From: a virus
Length of the DNA: 32,589 bases
Reading direction: 5' to 3' (one strand)
IMG/VR virus record: IMGVR_UViG_3300042892_005313
Coordinates: 1-32,589 of that record
Shown in pieces: positions 22,323-30,327 of this stretch. The translations under genes were made by a program, and so were the position numbers. The first letter of the stretch is position 1; every line of letters begins with the position of its first letter. The notes beneath the pieces were generated by a model that worked only from the letters and a program-made list of their open reading frames with translations, was not told the origin of the DNA and ran no database searches.

Positions 22323-22328
22323 AGTATA
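22323..22328 (-). promoter_or_regulatory. TATACT -10 element for gp55
   Basis: The minus strand reads CGCTATACTGG about 30 bases before ATG 22293, giving a leader of about 24 bases. No clear -35. The whole gap between the divergent starts (22294-22420) holds only this box, a plus-strand TATACT (22354-22359) and the late box at 22396. Confidence 0.4.
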
Positions 22329-22393
22329 GCGTTCCGGGTTTACTTGGGCTATATATACTTGTAAAATAACAGTAATCTCTGGACTTTACTCCT

Positions 22394-22407
22394 CCGATAA
22401 ATATCGG
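22394..22407 (+). promoter_or_regulatory. Late promoter box within a palindrome, baseplate operon
   Basis: CCGATAAATATCGG is an inverted repeat with six-base arms (CCGATA/TATCGG) around AA, and contains GATAAATA. Late transcription would begin near 22409, leaving a leader with CGGAG before the ATG at 22421. It controls the first gene of the virion baseplate block. Confidence 0.6.
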
Positions 22408-22420
22408 AAACGGAGTTGCT

Positions 22421-23455
22421 ATGTCTGATACACTATTCGGAGAAGAATATATTTCGTTCGGCCAGCCCGGATATGCGGCGCAGCAAGAACGATTTCGGAG
22501 CGCGAGCAACGCCGAAGCTGTGCGGGCGGCGACTGATCGCTTCAGTGCCGCGCAGGCGACAAGCGAAGCACGTCTGAACGCCAACCTCGCGGCGATTAAC
22601 GGAGCCAGCACTCCAGATCAGTTCGGCGCCATTCTGAACCGCCTCGGTAGCGGCGGCGGAGCCACGGTGTCTCCTGGCGCGATGTCCTCAAGCGGTGGTG
22701 CGGCAGCAGCAGGCGGCGCGGCGGCAGTGGTTCCCGGAGGCGCCGTGGGCACCTACAACGCCGATGGTTCCTATAACCTCGAAGACGTAGAGGTTACCGG
22801 CGAGCGAGTTCGTCAAGTCCAGATGTCAGATGATCGGCGTGTTCGCCTCAAGGCCATCGTGGGGCAAGAAGAGAACGTCTATGGACCGAACGAGCCCGAG
22901 AACCTTCTCTCTATCCTGCACAGCACGGGCGGGATGCTGTTCCCCTATACGCCCACCATCTCGGTGAGCCAGGACGTCGATTACCGGTCTGCCGACCTCA
23001 CCCATACCAACATGGACATCATGTCCTATAGCCGGACGCCAAGCGTGACGTTGTCTGTCACGGGTCGGTTCTCGGTGCAGAACCAGCGCGAAGGCCGTTA
23101 TGCTCTGGCCGTGCTGCATTTCCTCCGCGTTGTTTCGAAGATGCATTTCGGCGAGATCGATGCCGAAGAAGGCAAGGCCGGGCTGCCGCCTCCCGTTCTG
23201 TGCTTCGACGGATACGGGAACTACATGTTCAACAATCTTCAGTGTGTGCTGAAATCCCACAACTACACATTCGATGACACGGTCGATTACGTGGACATCA
23301 AGGGCCTGAACACGATCACCCGCGTCCCGTCTCTGTTCACGCTCGCGATAACTCTGACCGTCACCCGCTCACCACAGTCCCAGCGAAGCGAATTCAACAT
23401 GACCGACTTTAGGTCCGGCCGCCTCATGCGCGGCGGAAACAAGGGGTGGATTTAA
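22421..23455 (+). CDS. Baseplate tail-tube cap/initiator protein (gp48/gp54-like)
   Basis: Protein of 344 residues starting at ATG 22421 with CGGAG upstream. Residues 75-110 are a low-complexity Gly/Ala/Ser linker. The second half reads FPYTPTISVSQDVDYRS, RTPSVTLSVTGRFSVQNQRE, ALAVLHFLRVVSKMHFGE, GLPPPVLCFDGYGNYMFNN and ends with RVPSLFTLAITLTVTRSP. The closing PS.FTL.IT resembles the end of T4 gp48. Proteins of this type sit between baseplate hub and tail tube and start tube polymerisation. Whether gp48 or gp54 is the better equivalent is unclear. It is coupled by TAATG to the gp53-like gene. Confidence 0.7.
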   Translation: MSDTLFGEEYISFGQPGYAAQQERFRSASNAEAVRAATDRFSAAQATSEARLNANLAAINGASTPDQFGAILNRLGSGGGATVSPGAMSSSGGAAAAGGAAAVVPGGAVGTYNADGSYNLEDVEVTGERVRQVQMSDDRRVRLKAIVGQEENVYGPNEPENLLSILHSTGGMLFPYTPTISVSQDVDYRSADLTHTNMDIMSYSRTPSVTLSVTGRFSVQNQREGRYALAVLHFLRVVSKMHFGEIDAEEGKAGLPPPVLCFDGYGNYMFNNLQCVLKSHNYTFDDTVDYVDIKGLNTITRVPSLFTLAITLTVTRSPQSQRSEFNMTDFRSGRLMRGGNKGWI

Positions 23456-23763
23456 TGTCCAAGATCAACTACGCACCATCATCGCCATATGCGAGCACTG
23501 CACAAACTTCGTGGCATATTGGTCGCTATAAGCATCGCCGCATTGTCGCGCACCGCGATGATCGCATCTATGTAGTCAAGACCGGAGAAGAATACCGCCC
23601 TGACAAGCTCGCGTTGGCTCTTTACGGCAGCGAAGCCTATTGGTGGGTGTTCATGGTCAGAAACATCAAAGTAATCCGCGATCCTATTTGGGATTTCAAG
23701 GCCGGTCTCAGTATAATGGTGCCTTCGGCGGCGCATCTGAAGTCTGCCTTGGGAGCAAAATGA
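23455..23763 (+). CDS. 53: Baseplate wedge protein, gp53-like
   Basis: Protein of 102 residues starting at ATG 23455 (TAATG overlap). It contains EEYRPDKLALALYGSEAYWWVFMVRN, then IRDPIWDFKAGLSIMVPS. T4 gp53 has the same RP.ELA.AIYGNP..YWV...CN block. T4 gp53 is 196 residues long, so this is a short form holding only that domain, as in many other myophage wedge proteins, where the ending resembles a LysM-type fold. Position between tube cap and hub genes supports the assignment. Confidence 0.8.
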   Translation: MSKINYAPSSPYASTAQTSWHIGRYKHRRIVAHRDDRIYVVKTGEEYRPDKLALALYGSEAYWWVFMVRNIKVIRDPIWDFKAGLSIMVPSAAHLKSALGAK

Positions 23764-26747
23764 GCGGACCAATGAGAAGGACGCCTGCTGGAACGGCGGC
23801 GCCGGTCAACAGCGGAGAGATGCTCCAAGATAGAGCCGTTACCGGGCCCGTTGATCGCGAGGCTCTGGCGGCTCTCGCTCGTCCACCAACGCCTGAAGAA
23901 ACTGCCGCCTACGATGCTCGTCGCGCGGCAACGGAACAAGACGCCCAGCCCGCGCCGGAGCGCGCCGTCATCACTGACGAGCGGGCCTATGCGATTCAGG
24001 ACGAGCTTGCCGCTGACGACGAGTGGTACAAGCCCAATCCGCTGAACCGATATCTGAATGCCGCCTATCATTTCCGCTTCTGCATGGCGTCAGACTCTGA
24101 TTTCCTGTCGGCCCAGAACGGTGGCGGTAGCCTGATCGACGCCTATGATGACGTGGCAAAGGTCGTCCTGGCCGAGAGCGGCGTCACGGCAGGCTTCAAC
24201 ATCAAAGAAGTTCGCATCCAGCAAAAAGTCGGAATCGTTTCTCCCGAGCAGATGCAGAATGGTGTGGCCAAGTTCGACATCACCATCATCGAGAACCTGG
24301 GCACATCATTCTTGGAAAAAATGAAGAATGCTGCGTTGAAGCTCCGCATCAAAAACATCCGCGAATGCCCGTACTTCCTCGAACTCTACTTCATGGGATA
24401 CGACGAAGACGGTGCCCCCGTAACGAACTTGCTCGCCGACGACGACCTCGGCCAAGGCGGTCGCTGGGTGTATTCGCTTGGCGTGTCGAAGATCAAGACC
24501 GCCTTCGAATCGCAAGGCTCGGAATATCAAATCGAAGCCCGCCCGTTCTCCAGCATCACGGCCAACTCCGAGGCAGGCCGCATCTCCGACATGATCACCA
24601 TCAAGGGTCGCACGGTCGGTGAGATGCTGACAAGCCTCGCCGAGGCCCTCTCGACCGCGCAAGACGAACGCCACGGTTTCCCGCTGGTTACTTACAAGTT
24701 CACCACGCACCCGATCACCAACTATGAGGGCGAAGACCTTTCGACGTTCTCCATCGCGCCGCCCGACCCGGAACTCAATGACGCCTCAAACCTCACCATG
24801 GATGAGTCCGGTATACCCACTATCCAGATCAGAGGCGGGACCATCGCCGGAGCCGTAAACACCATCCTGGCCAGTTCGGCTCGTGTGCAGGAACTGGCCA
24901 AGAACATCCCCACGACCTCAGAGGTCGATACGTCTGAAGAACAATCGACAGAGAGCCGGGTCCGCGAATCCATCGTGTTCCAGATCGAACCAGAGGTCGT
25001 CAACGGCGAGTTCGACCACGTAAGCGGAAAATATGCCTCCGAGGTCAACGTTCACATTCATGGCCTCTATACGCAGTCCCCCATTGTCTCTCGCCAACAG
25101 GTGGAAGACGCGAAGGACCCAGCCGTTCAGGCACAGATGATCACCAAGTTGAGAGAGAACGGGTTGCTGCACAAGCGATACGATTATCTCTTCACGGGCA
25201 AGAACACCGAAGTCATCAACGTGGATACCAACTTCGAGTTCGCGTGGTCTGCTGTTTTGCCGCTCGTCTACGGTCACCGCATGACCAATGAATCTGTCAC
25301 CACGCATGCTCGTTTCAACGAGAACGTCATGGTCGCGCGCGGTTTCCAAGCAGAACTTACCGCTCTGCGAGATCAAATCCGCGAGGCCAACTTGCGTCTC
25401 GCCACGGCGCAGGAAGAACTCGCAGAACTCGACTCCGAAGACGACGGATACGAGGCCAAGAATGCCGAGGTCGCCGCGATCAGCGCAGAGCGGAATACCC
25501 TTCAGGCACAATCGGACGCCAAGAACGAGCAGCTATCCAACAGTCGTATCGCTGTTCGGGATACCGCACCAGAGCAGGACAGCCTACCGAGTGGAACAAT
25601 TTTCTACGCGGAAGACCTCGACGAGGTCTCTCAAGAAGACCAGATGCTCGCTATCTCGTTCAGTCAGCAAGACACCCGTGCGGCCACCGGAGAGGGAGCC
25701 TCGGCGCCCTACCATCGTGACCGAGGTCTCTACGGAGCCATTCTGGACCAACTCTATACCGGACAGATGCTCAGCATCGACCTGGAGATCAGAGGTGACC
25801 CATTCTGGCTCGGACAGTCCGACATCGAGCGCAGAGAGGCCAACGCGGCATCTGCGACCGCGCGCGCTGCCGGGACGCCTGCACCGGCTGCTACATCAGC
25901 GGCGGCCGATTTCTTCAAGGGCGAGAACACCATCCTGTTCACCATGGCATTCCCGTTCACGGTGGATGACGACGGTGGCGTGATCATGCGCGAAAACGAC
26001 GCTGGGTCTCGCAAGGATTTGTTCGACGGTTTCTACACCGTGGCTGGTGTTGAGCACATCTTCGAAGGAGGGCAGTTCCGCCAGACTCTGGACTGCAAAC
26101 GCCTTCCCCTGATCGCCATCCTGAACTCTCAGGGCCTCCAGAGTGAGAACCAAGCCCAGTTCGACGCCGCTCAGGGTAACGCTCCTCCTGGAGATACGGG
26201 AGCCCCGTCTGACCTCGCCAATACGGGTGCTGCGGCTCCTGCCGCAACCGGAACGACTGCACAGAATATGACCATCATGTATGATCAACTTCGCAGAAAC
26301 GGCTATACGGAGGAAGGAGCAAAAACGATGGTGGCCCAGATCGGTCGCGAGAATGGTTTCCAACCCGACATCATGTTTGGAAGTCACGACGACCCCTACA
26401 ACCGGGCTCGCAACAGCGGCATCATGTCTTGGCAGGGGGAGAGAGCCGATGCCGTTCGGGCCTACATGCAGCAGCGCGGCTTCGTCAATCGAGACGGTAC
26501 GTTCTCGCGTAGCGAAGCGGCTCTGCGGGCTCAGGTGGACTTCATGCACCAGGAGCTACAAACGGCACCTTATCGACGTTCTTACAACGCCATGCGGGCT
26601 CCTGGCGGAACCTATCAAACCATCGAAAGCGTGGTTGGCGACAACTACGTGCGGTGGAGACGAACCGACCCCGTCTACAGCGCGAACGGTTATCGGAACC
26701 AGAATAGGGCTTACAACCAAATCAACCAACTGGTTGGCGGAACCTAG
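23760..26747 (+). CDS. Baseplate hub protein with C-terminal tail lysozyme domain
   Basis: Protein of 995 residues; ATG 23760 overlaps the gp53-like stop as ATGA. After a Pro/Ala-rich start, residues about 90-470 probably form the hub fold (YHFRFCMASDSDFLS, VSPEQMQNGVAKFDITIIEN, WVYSLGVSKIKTAFESQ). A coiled coil spans about 534-595 (REANLRLATAQEELAELDSE). A beta-rich segment with FTMAFPFTVDD follows. After an Ala/Pro linker, residues about 836-993 match phage tail lysozyme domains: MYDQLRRNGYTEEGAKTMVA, catalytic Glu864 in GRENGF, and SGIMSWQGERADAV. The hub would carry the peptidoglycan-cleaving activity for DNA entry, which in T4 is on gp5. Confidence 0.8.
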   Translation: MSGPMRRTPAGTAAPVNSGEMLQDRAVTGPVDREALAALARPPTPEETAAYDARRAATEQDAQPAPERAVITDERAYAIQDELAADDEWYKPNPLNRYLNAAYHFRFCMASDSDFLSAQNGGGSLIDAYDDVAKVVLAESGVTAGFNIKEVRIQQKVGIVSPEQMQNGVAKFDITIIENLGTSFLEKMKNAALKLRIKNIRECPYFLELYFMGYDEDGAPVTNLLADDDLGQGGRWVYSLGVSKIKTAFESQGSEYQIEARPFSSITANSEAGRISDMITIKGRTVGEMLTSLAEALSTAQDERHGFPLVTYKFTTHPITNYEGEDLSTFSIAPPDPELNDASNLTMDESGIPTIQIRGGTIAGAVNTILASSARVQELAKNIPTTSEVDTSEEQSTESRVRESIVFQIEPEVVNGEFDHVSGKYASEVNVHIHGLYTQSPIVSRQQVEDAKDPAVQAQMITKLRENGLLHKRYDYLFTGKNTEVINVDTNFEFAWSAVLPLVYGHRMTNESVTTHARFNENVMVARGFQAELTALRDQIREANLRLATAQEELAELDSEDDGYEAKNAEVAAISAERNTLQAQSDAKNEQLSNSRIAVRDTAPEQDSLPSGTIFYAEDLDEVSQEDQMLAISFSQQDTRAATGEGASAPYHRDRGLYGAILDQLYTGQMLSIDLEIRGDPFWLGQSDIERREANAASATARAAGTPAPAATSAAADFFKGENTILFTMAFPFTVDDDGGVIMRENDAGSRKDLFDGFYTVAGVEHIFEGGQFRQTLDCKRLPLIAILNSQGLQSENQAQFDAAQGNAPPGDTGAPSDLANTGAAAPAATGTTAQNMTIMYDQLRRNGYTEEGAKTMVAQIGRENGFQPDIMFGSHDDPYNRARNSGIMSWQGERADAVRAYMQQRGFVNRDGTFSRSEAALRAQVDFMHQELQTAPYRRSYNAMRAPGGTYQTIESVVGDNYVRWRRTDPVYSANGYRNQNRAYNQINQLVGGT

Positions 26748-27265
26748 TTGTAGGCTGCCCGCCAACGACGGTAGGTGGCTTCGTTGCACCACGAATTCTG
26801 GAAGGCTTCACGGGCGCCCCGCGTGCCAACGCGGATGCCTTCCCATTCGCCGCTGGTTTCTCGAACGCCGATCACAACCGACTCGGCTCGCGAGATGGCG
26901 CGAATGGCGTCGCCGCCTTCGCCGCGCCACGGGTTCATTTGCAGTCCTCGCGCCGTCAGCCCCGAGGATGAGAAATCATATTCTTCGATGCGGGACTGGG
27001 TCCTGAACAACGACTGGCTCAGGTTGGTGGTGCCCGCGTAGGCGGACAGGCCCATGTAGGACGGGAGGCGAACGTTCGTCCTGACATTCTTCACGATGAC
27101 GGAGAAGCGCGGGTTCGCATCCGAGCCATCACACTCGAAACTGATCTCGACGCCGTTTCGAGTCGTGACCCAGACATCGGCCTCCCCATTGGAACGCCAG
27201 ACTTCATCGCCAGCCAGGGCGGGCGTCGCGAGCAGGGCCATCAAGGCAATAAGAGCGATTTTCAT
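26744..27265 (-). CDS. Exported phage protein with signal peptide
   Basis: Protein of 173 residues on the strand opposite to the baseplate genes. MKIALIALMALLATPALAGD is a classical signal peptide with cleavage after ALA. The mature part is beta-rich (VWVTTRNGVEISFECDGSD, FSVIVKNVRTNV) and has two cysteines, near residue 45 and near 160, that could form a disulfide in the periplasm. The gene splits hub from spike, and its stop interlocks with the hub stop (CTAG). TTGACA (27299-27294) is a perfect -35, but no good -10 follows. An exported accessory protein, for example for superinfection exclusion, is possible; nothing proves it. Confidence 0.75.
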   Translation of the reverse strand: MKIALIALMALLATPALAGDEVWRSNGEADVWVTTRNGVEISFECDGSDANPRFSVIVKNVRTNVRLPSYMGLSAYAGTTNLSQSLFRTQSRIEEYDFSSSGLTARGLQMNPWRGEGGDAIRAISRAESVVIGVRETSGEWEGIRVGTRGAREAFQNSWCNEATYRRWRAAYN

Positions 27266-27301
27266 GTCTTGATGATGTATTAAGTCCGGCTTTTGTCAAG
27301 C

Positions 27302-27309
27302 CATAAATA
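27302..27309 (+). promoter_or_regulatory. Late promoter box of the spike gene
   Basis: CATAAATA, then TCAGC, then the ATG at 27315. By T4 numbering +1 is the A of the start codon. No Shine-Dalgarno sequence precedes the ATG. It differs from T4 TATAAATA only in the first base. Confidence 0.6.
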
Positions 27310-27314
27310 TCAGC

Positions 27315-28901
27315 ATGAATAAGAAGTGCTGCAAAAAGAAGATCACCGATCACGCCATTTACGTCGGCATCGTGAAAAGCAATACTGACCCACAGTGCAT
27401 GGGACGAATTTCCGTCTGGATTCCAGAACTTGGCGGAGACCCAGCTAATGCCTCGAACTGGTATACGGTCTCGTATGCATCCCCGTTTGCTGGGGCGACC
27501 TCACCCGATAATCTTCGGCGCGATGCGGAAGACATGGATGGCTCGCAGTCCAGCTACGGGATGTGGATGCAGTCCCCCGATCTTGAAAACCAAGTCCTGG
27601 TTTGCTTTGCCAACGGTGACGTCGGCAAGGGTTTCTGGTTTGCTTGCTTGTGGCAGGCCAACATGAACCACATGGTTCCCGGCATCGCGTCCTCCGTGAC
27701 ACCGGATGGCAGCACGGCACCTTCGGTCGAATACAACAAGCGAAGCGACGTCAACGTCAACTCCCCCAAACGTCCTGGCTTCATGCCGCTTCACAACGCT
27801 CTCCAGACGCAGGGGCTGGGCGAAGATTTTGAGCGCGGATGGACAACGGCATCGGCTCGTCGGGAATCACCGTCCAAGGTCTACGGCATTCTGTCTCCGC
27901 GTGGCAACCAACTCTACATCGACGACAATCCCGAGAACGAGTTCATGCGTATGCGGACTCGCAACGGGGCGCAAATTCTTGTCCACAACACGTCCGGCTA
28001 CGTCTACATCAACTCCAAAGACGGTGCCTCCTGGGTTGAAATCTCAGACACGGGCGTGGACATCTATTCCCAGAACAGTGTCAGCATCCGAGCCGAGAAC
28101 GATCTCAACTTCCGAGCCGACCAGGACATCATTCTAGACGCGGGCGGAAACATTCGCGGCACAGCGGGCGGCGCGGTATCGTTCAAGAGCGGAGCCAACA
28201 CTGAAATTGCGGCCGGGGGCTCATTCATTTCCAGCGCAGGCGGAGACCTCACCCACAAGGCGGGCGGAAACATCGCGCAGAGCGCGGGCGGGACGGCAGC
28301 CAGAACGGCTGCGTCGATCAAGGATAACTCTGGCGGCCCGGCTGCCCCTGCGGCTTCGGCTCCTGGCGGCGTGAACCGCATGCCCGCCCATGAACCGTGG
28401 CCCTATCACCCTGGCGCGACCTCCATGGGGGCACAGATCGGAAGTGGAGACGGCATCAACCACGATGCTGATCGCGTCAACGCATCAGGAGACAATGCCG
28501 CCGACGAACCCACGACGGGCTCTGGGCGTCTTGGTGGAGGAGCCGACAAACTGGCTGGTGTCCACCCCGATCTCGTGCGCGTTGTTCGACGTGCCGCCAC
28601 GATCACGACGTGTGATTTCCGAGTTCTGGAAGGATTGAGGACGCGGGCCCGGCAGGTTCAGCTTGTGCGCTCCGGCGCATCCAAGACAATGAACAGCCGC
28701 CACCTAACCGGACACGCTGTGGACCTTGGTGCTCTGGTCGGCGGCAAAATTAGCTGGGCGTGGCCTCACTACAACAAAATCGCACGGGCGATGAAGGAAG
28801 CTGCCCGACTCGAACGCGTTGAGATCGAGTGGGGCGGAGACTGGCGATCATTCAAGGATGGCCCGCACTTCCAACTTTCGTGGGCTAGGTATCCGCGATA
28901 G
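27315..28901 (+). CDS. Baseplate spike (gp5-like) with C-terminal M15 peptidase
   Basis: Protein of 528 residues. Residues about 12-140 are the gp5-type OB domain (YVGIVKSNTDPQCMGRISVW, VLVCFANGDVGKGFWFACLW). Residues about 225-330 contain regular short repeats (VSIRAENDLNFRADQDIIL, AGGNI, AGGSF) typical of the spike beta helix. A Gly/Ala/Pro linker leads to a C-terminal VanY/M15-type peptidase (about 410-528): SRHLTGHAVD (His463, Asp470), WGGDW (Asp509) and PHFQ (His518) give the zinc ligands and catalytic acid. T4 gp5 instead carries lysozyme between OB and helix. Here the peptide-cutting enzyme would sit beyond the beta helix, near the tip. Confidence 0.88.
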   Translation: MNKKCCKKKITDHAIYVGIVKSNTDPQCMGRISVWIPELGGDPANASNWYTVSYASPFAGATSPDNLRRDAEDMDGSQSSYGMWMQSPDLENQVLVCFANGDVGKGFWFACLWQANMNHMVPGIASSVTPDGSTAPSVEYNKRSDVNVNSPKRPGFMPLHNALQTQGLGEDFERGWTTASARRESPSKVYGILSPRGNQLYIDDNPENEFMRMRTRNGAQILVHNTSGYVYINSKDGASWVEISDTGVDIYSQNSVSIRAENDLNFRADQDIILDAGGNIRGTAGGAVSFKSGANTEIAAGGSFISSAGGDLTHKAGGNIAQSAGGTAARTAASIKDNSGGPAAPAASAPGGVNRMPAHEPWPYHPGATSMGAQIGSGDGINHDADRVNASGDNAADEPTTGSGRLGGGADKLAGVHPDLVRVVRRAATITTCDFRVLEGLRTRARQVQLVRSGASKTMNSRHLTGHAVDLGALVGGKISWAWPHYNKIARAMKEAARLERVEIEWGGDWRSFKDGPHFQLSWARYPR

Positions 28902-30327
28902 AGCGGCATAGCTCGTAGAACGACGCCATCTCTGGGAAAGTCGCCAGGAAATCTGTTCCTCGGCGCCGGTCATGCTCTGAGAAAAAGAGGAAGAAATCTG
29001 CTCGCTCCCTCTTGGCCCGTTGCCCGGACGGCGCGGAGGCAAACTCGCCTTTGATGACGTTGTAGAGCCGTTCGAACTTGTCGATCTCCCAGAGATGGAA
29101 GCCGTTGTATCCCACGTCCGGGTTCTCGGGCTGAATACGGTGATCGCGCATCCATTCCAGGGTTGCGGCAACGTGTTCAAGATAATCGTCCGTCAGGATG
29201 TAGGCGGCCTGATGCTTGGGGTCTCGCAGGTAGGGGAAGTCCATCAACAGAGGGGCGTGAGAGGGGTCTGTGGCCCTTCCGAGGTGTTTTACTCTCAACG
29301 CCAGCATGTCCGCCAAGAAAGGCGTGTAGGACGTCACGGAGAGGGCGTTGAAGGTGCTCATGATGACGAACGAGACGTCCGGGCAATCTTGCAGGAAGGA
29401 ATCGATGCCAGCCAGCCACTTCGCGTAGTCGAGGCCGTTTCGGATGTATTCGGCCTTAGCTCCATGAGCCTCCGCGCTTGTGTAGATGACTAGCTTCTTG
29501 ACCGAGCCCGCATCGGTGATCTTCTGGCAACGGTCTAGGAACTTGGCCATCAGGGGAGCCGGGACGCACATGTTGGTGTTGATGGATAGTTCGAGGTCTG
29601 GGCGAGGGTTGGCGATAATCCAGTCCAAGACCTTGAAGGTGTTGGGGTTCATCAAGGGCTCGCCGCCCGTTATGCGGAAGTGTTGGAGGGCTGGGTAGAG
29701 TTCGGGCCACCACTTCCAGAAAGCTTCCACGTAGGGATTTGCTTCCCGGTTCGGGATGGGCATCATGTCCTTGGCCTTCATGTCTTCGAGGTTGTTGAAC
29801 TTCCTCGACGTCGGGTACGGGCCATATTTCTCGATTTCAGCCATCCACATCGACGACACCACCGGCATGCAGTAGGAGCATTTGAAATTGCACGCATGGC
29901 CGAAACTGACTTCAACGTAGGACGGCTGAACGTTGGCATCCCACTCGGTCTTGCCTAGTCGGTCGATGTCTGGAAAGGCCCACGCTTCTGCTGATTTGTA
30001 GACACGGTCTGAAGGATTGTTGGACCCGTTGTCCTCGACCCTCCAACAGTAATCACATTCCTCGGGGCGTTTGCCATTCAGCATGAGGCGACGCTGCTCT
30101 TTTTTGAAGGCCGAGTTGTGAAGTGCGTTTGGGTTGGCCAGCACTTCTTCGACGCTGACCTTGTGGACGGCCGGGTGGTGGCAGGAATGGGTGGTGCCGT
30201 TCTGGAGGTGGATGGTGACCTGATTCCATTTCGCGGCGCACATGGTCGGCGACACCGCGTCTAGGGCGTCAAGGGTCTTTTGAAGACGGGGTTCTTCGCT
30301 CGACCTGAGCTTCAGGCGATGAATCAT
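28885..30327 (-). CDS. Radical SAM protein with extra N-terminal cysteines
   Basis: Protein of 480 residues starting at ATG 30327 (ATGA overlap with the glycosyltransferase gene). The radical SAM motif is CNFKCSYC (Cys146, Cys150, Cys153), and FRITGGEPL is the SAM-binding GGE block. The N-terminal part has CHHP (49-52) and ECDYCW (90-95), with an intervening LHNSAFKKEQRRLMLNGKRP. These cysteines may bind an auxiliary cluster of the twitch/SPASM kind, placed before rather than after the barrel. Such proteins are known in large phages with unknown substrate (memory). Pairing with a glycosyltransferase suggests modification of a sugar, lipid or surface polymer. Confidence 0.88.
   Translation of the reverse strand: MIHRLKLRSSEEPRLQKTLDALDAVSPTMCAAKWNQVTIHLQNGTTHSCHHPAVHKVSVEEVLANPNALHNSAFKKEQRRLMLNGKRPEECDYCWRVEDNGSNNPSDRVYKSAEAWAFPDIDRLGKTEWDANVQPSYVEVSFGHACNFKCSYCMPVVSSMWMAEIEKYGPYPTSRKFNNLEDMKAKDMMPIPNREANPYVEAFWKWWPELYPALQHFRITGGEPLMNPNTFKVLDWIIANPRPDLELSINTNMCVPAPLMAKFLDRCQKITDAGSVKKLVIYTSAEAHGAKAEYIRNGLDYAKWLAGIDSFLQDCPDVSFVIMSTFNALSVTSYTPFLADMLALRVKHLGRATDPSHAPLLMDFPYLRDPKHQAAYILTDDYLEHVAATLEWMRDHRIQPENPDVGYNGFHLWEIDKFERLYNVIKGEFASAPSGQRAKRERADFFLFFSEHDRRRGTDFLATFPEMASFYELCRSIADT

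Noticed and set aside
23640-23760. Longer N-terminus for the hub protein
   Set aside because: The extra residues overlap the gp53-like gene; ATG 23760 overlaps its stop by four bases.
27288-27302. GGCTT/AAGCC hairpin as terminator
   Set aside because: Only five base pairs and no U tract on either strand.
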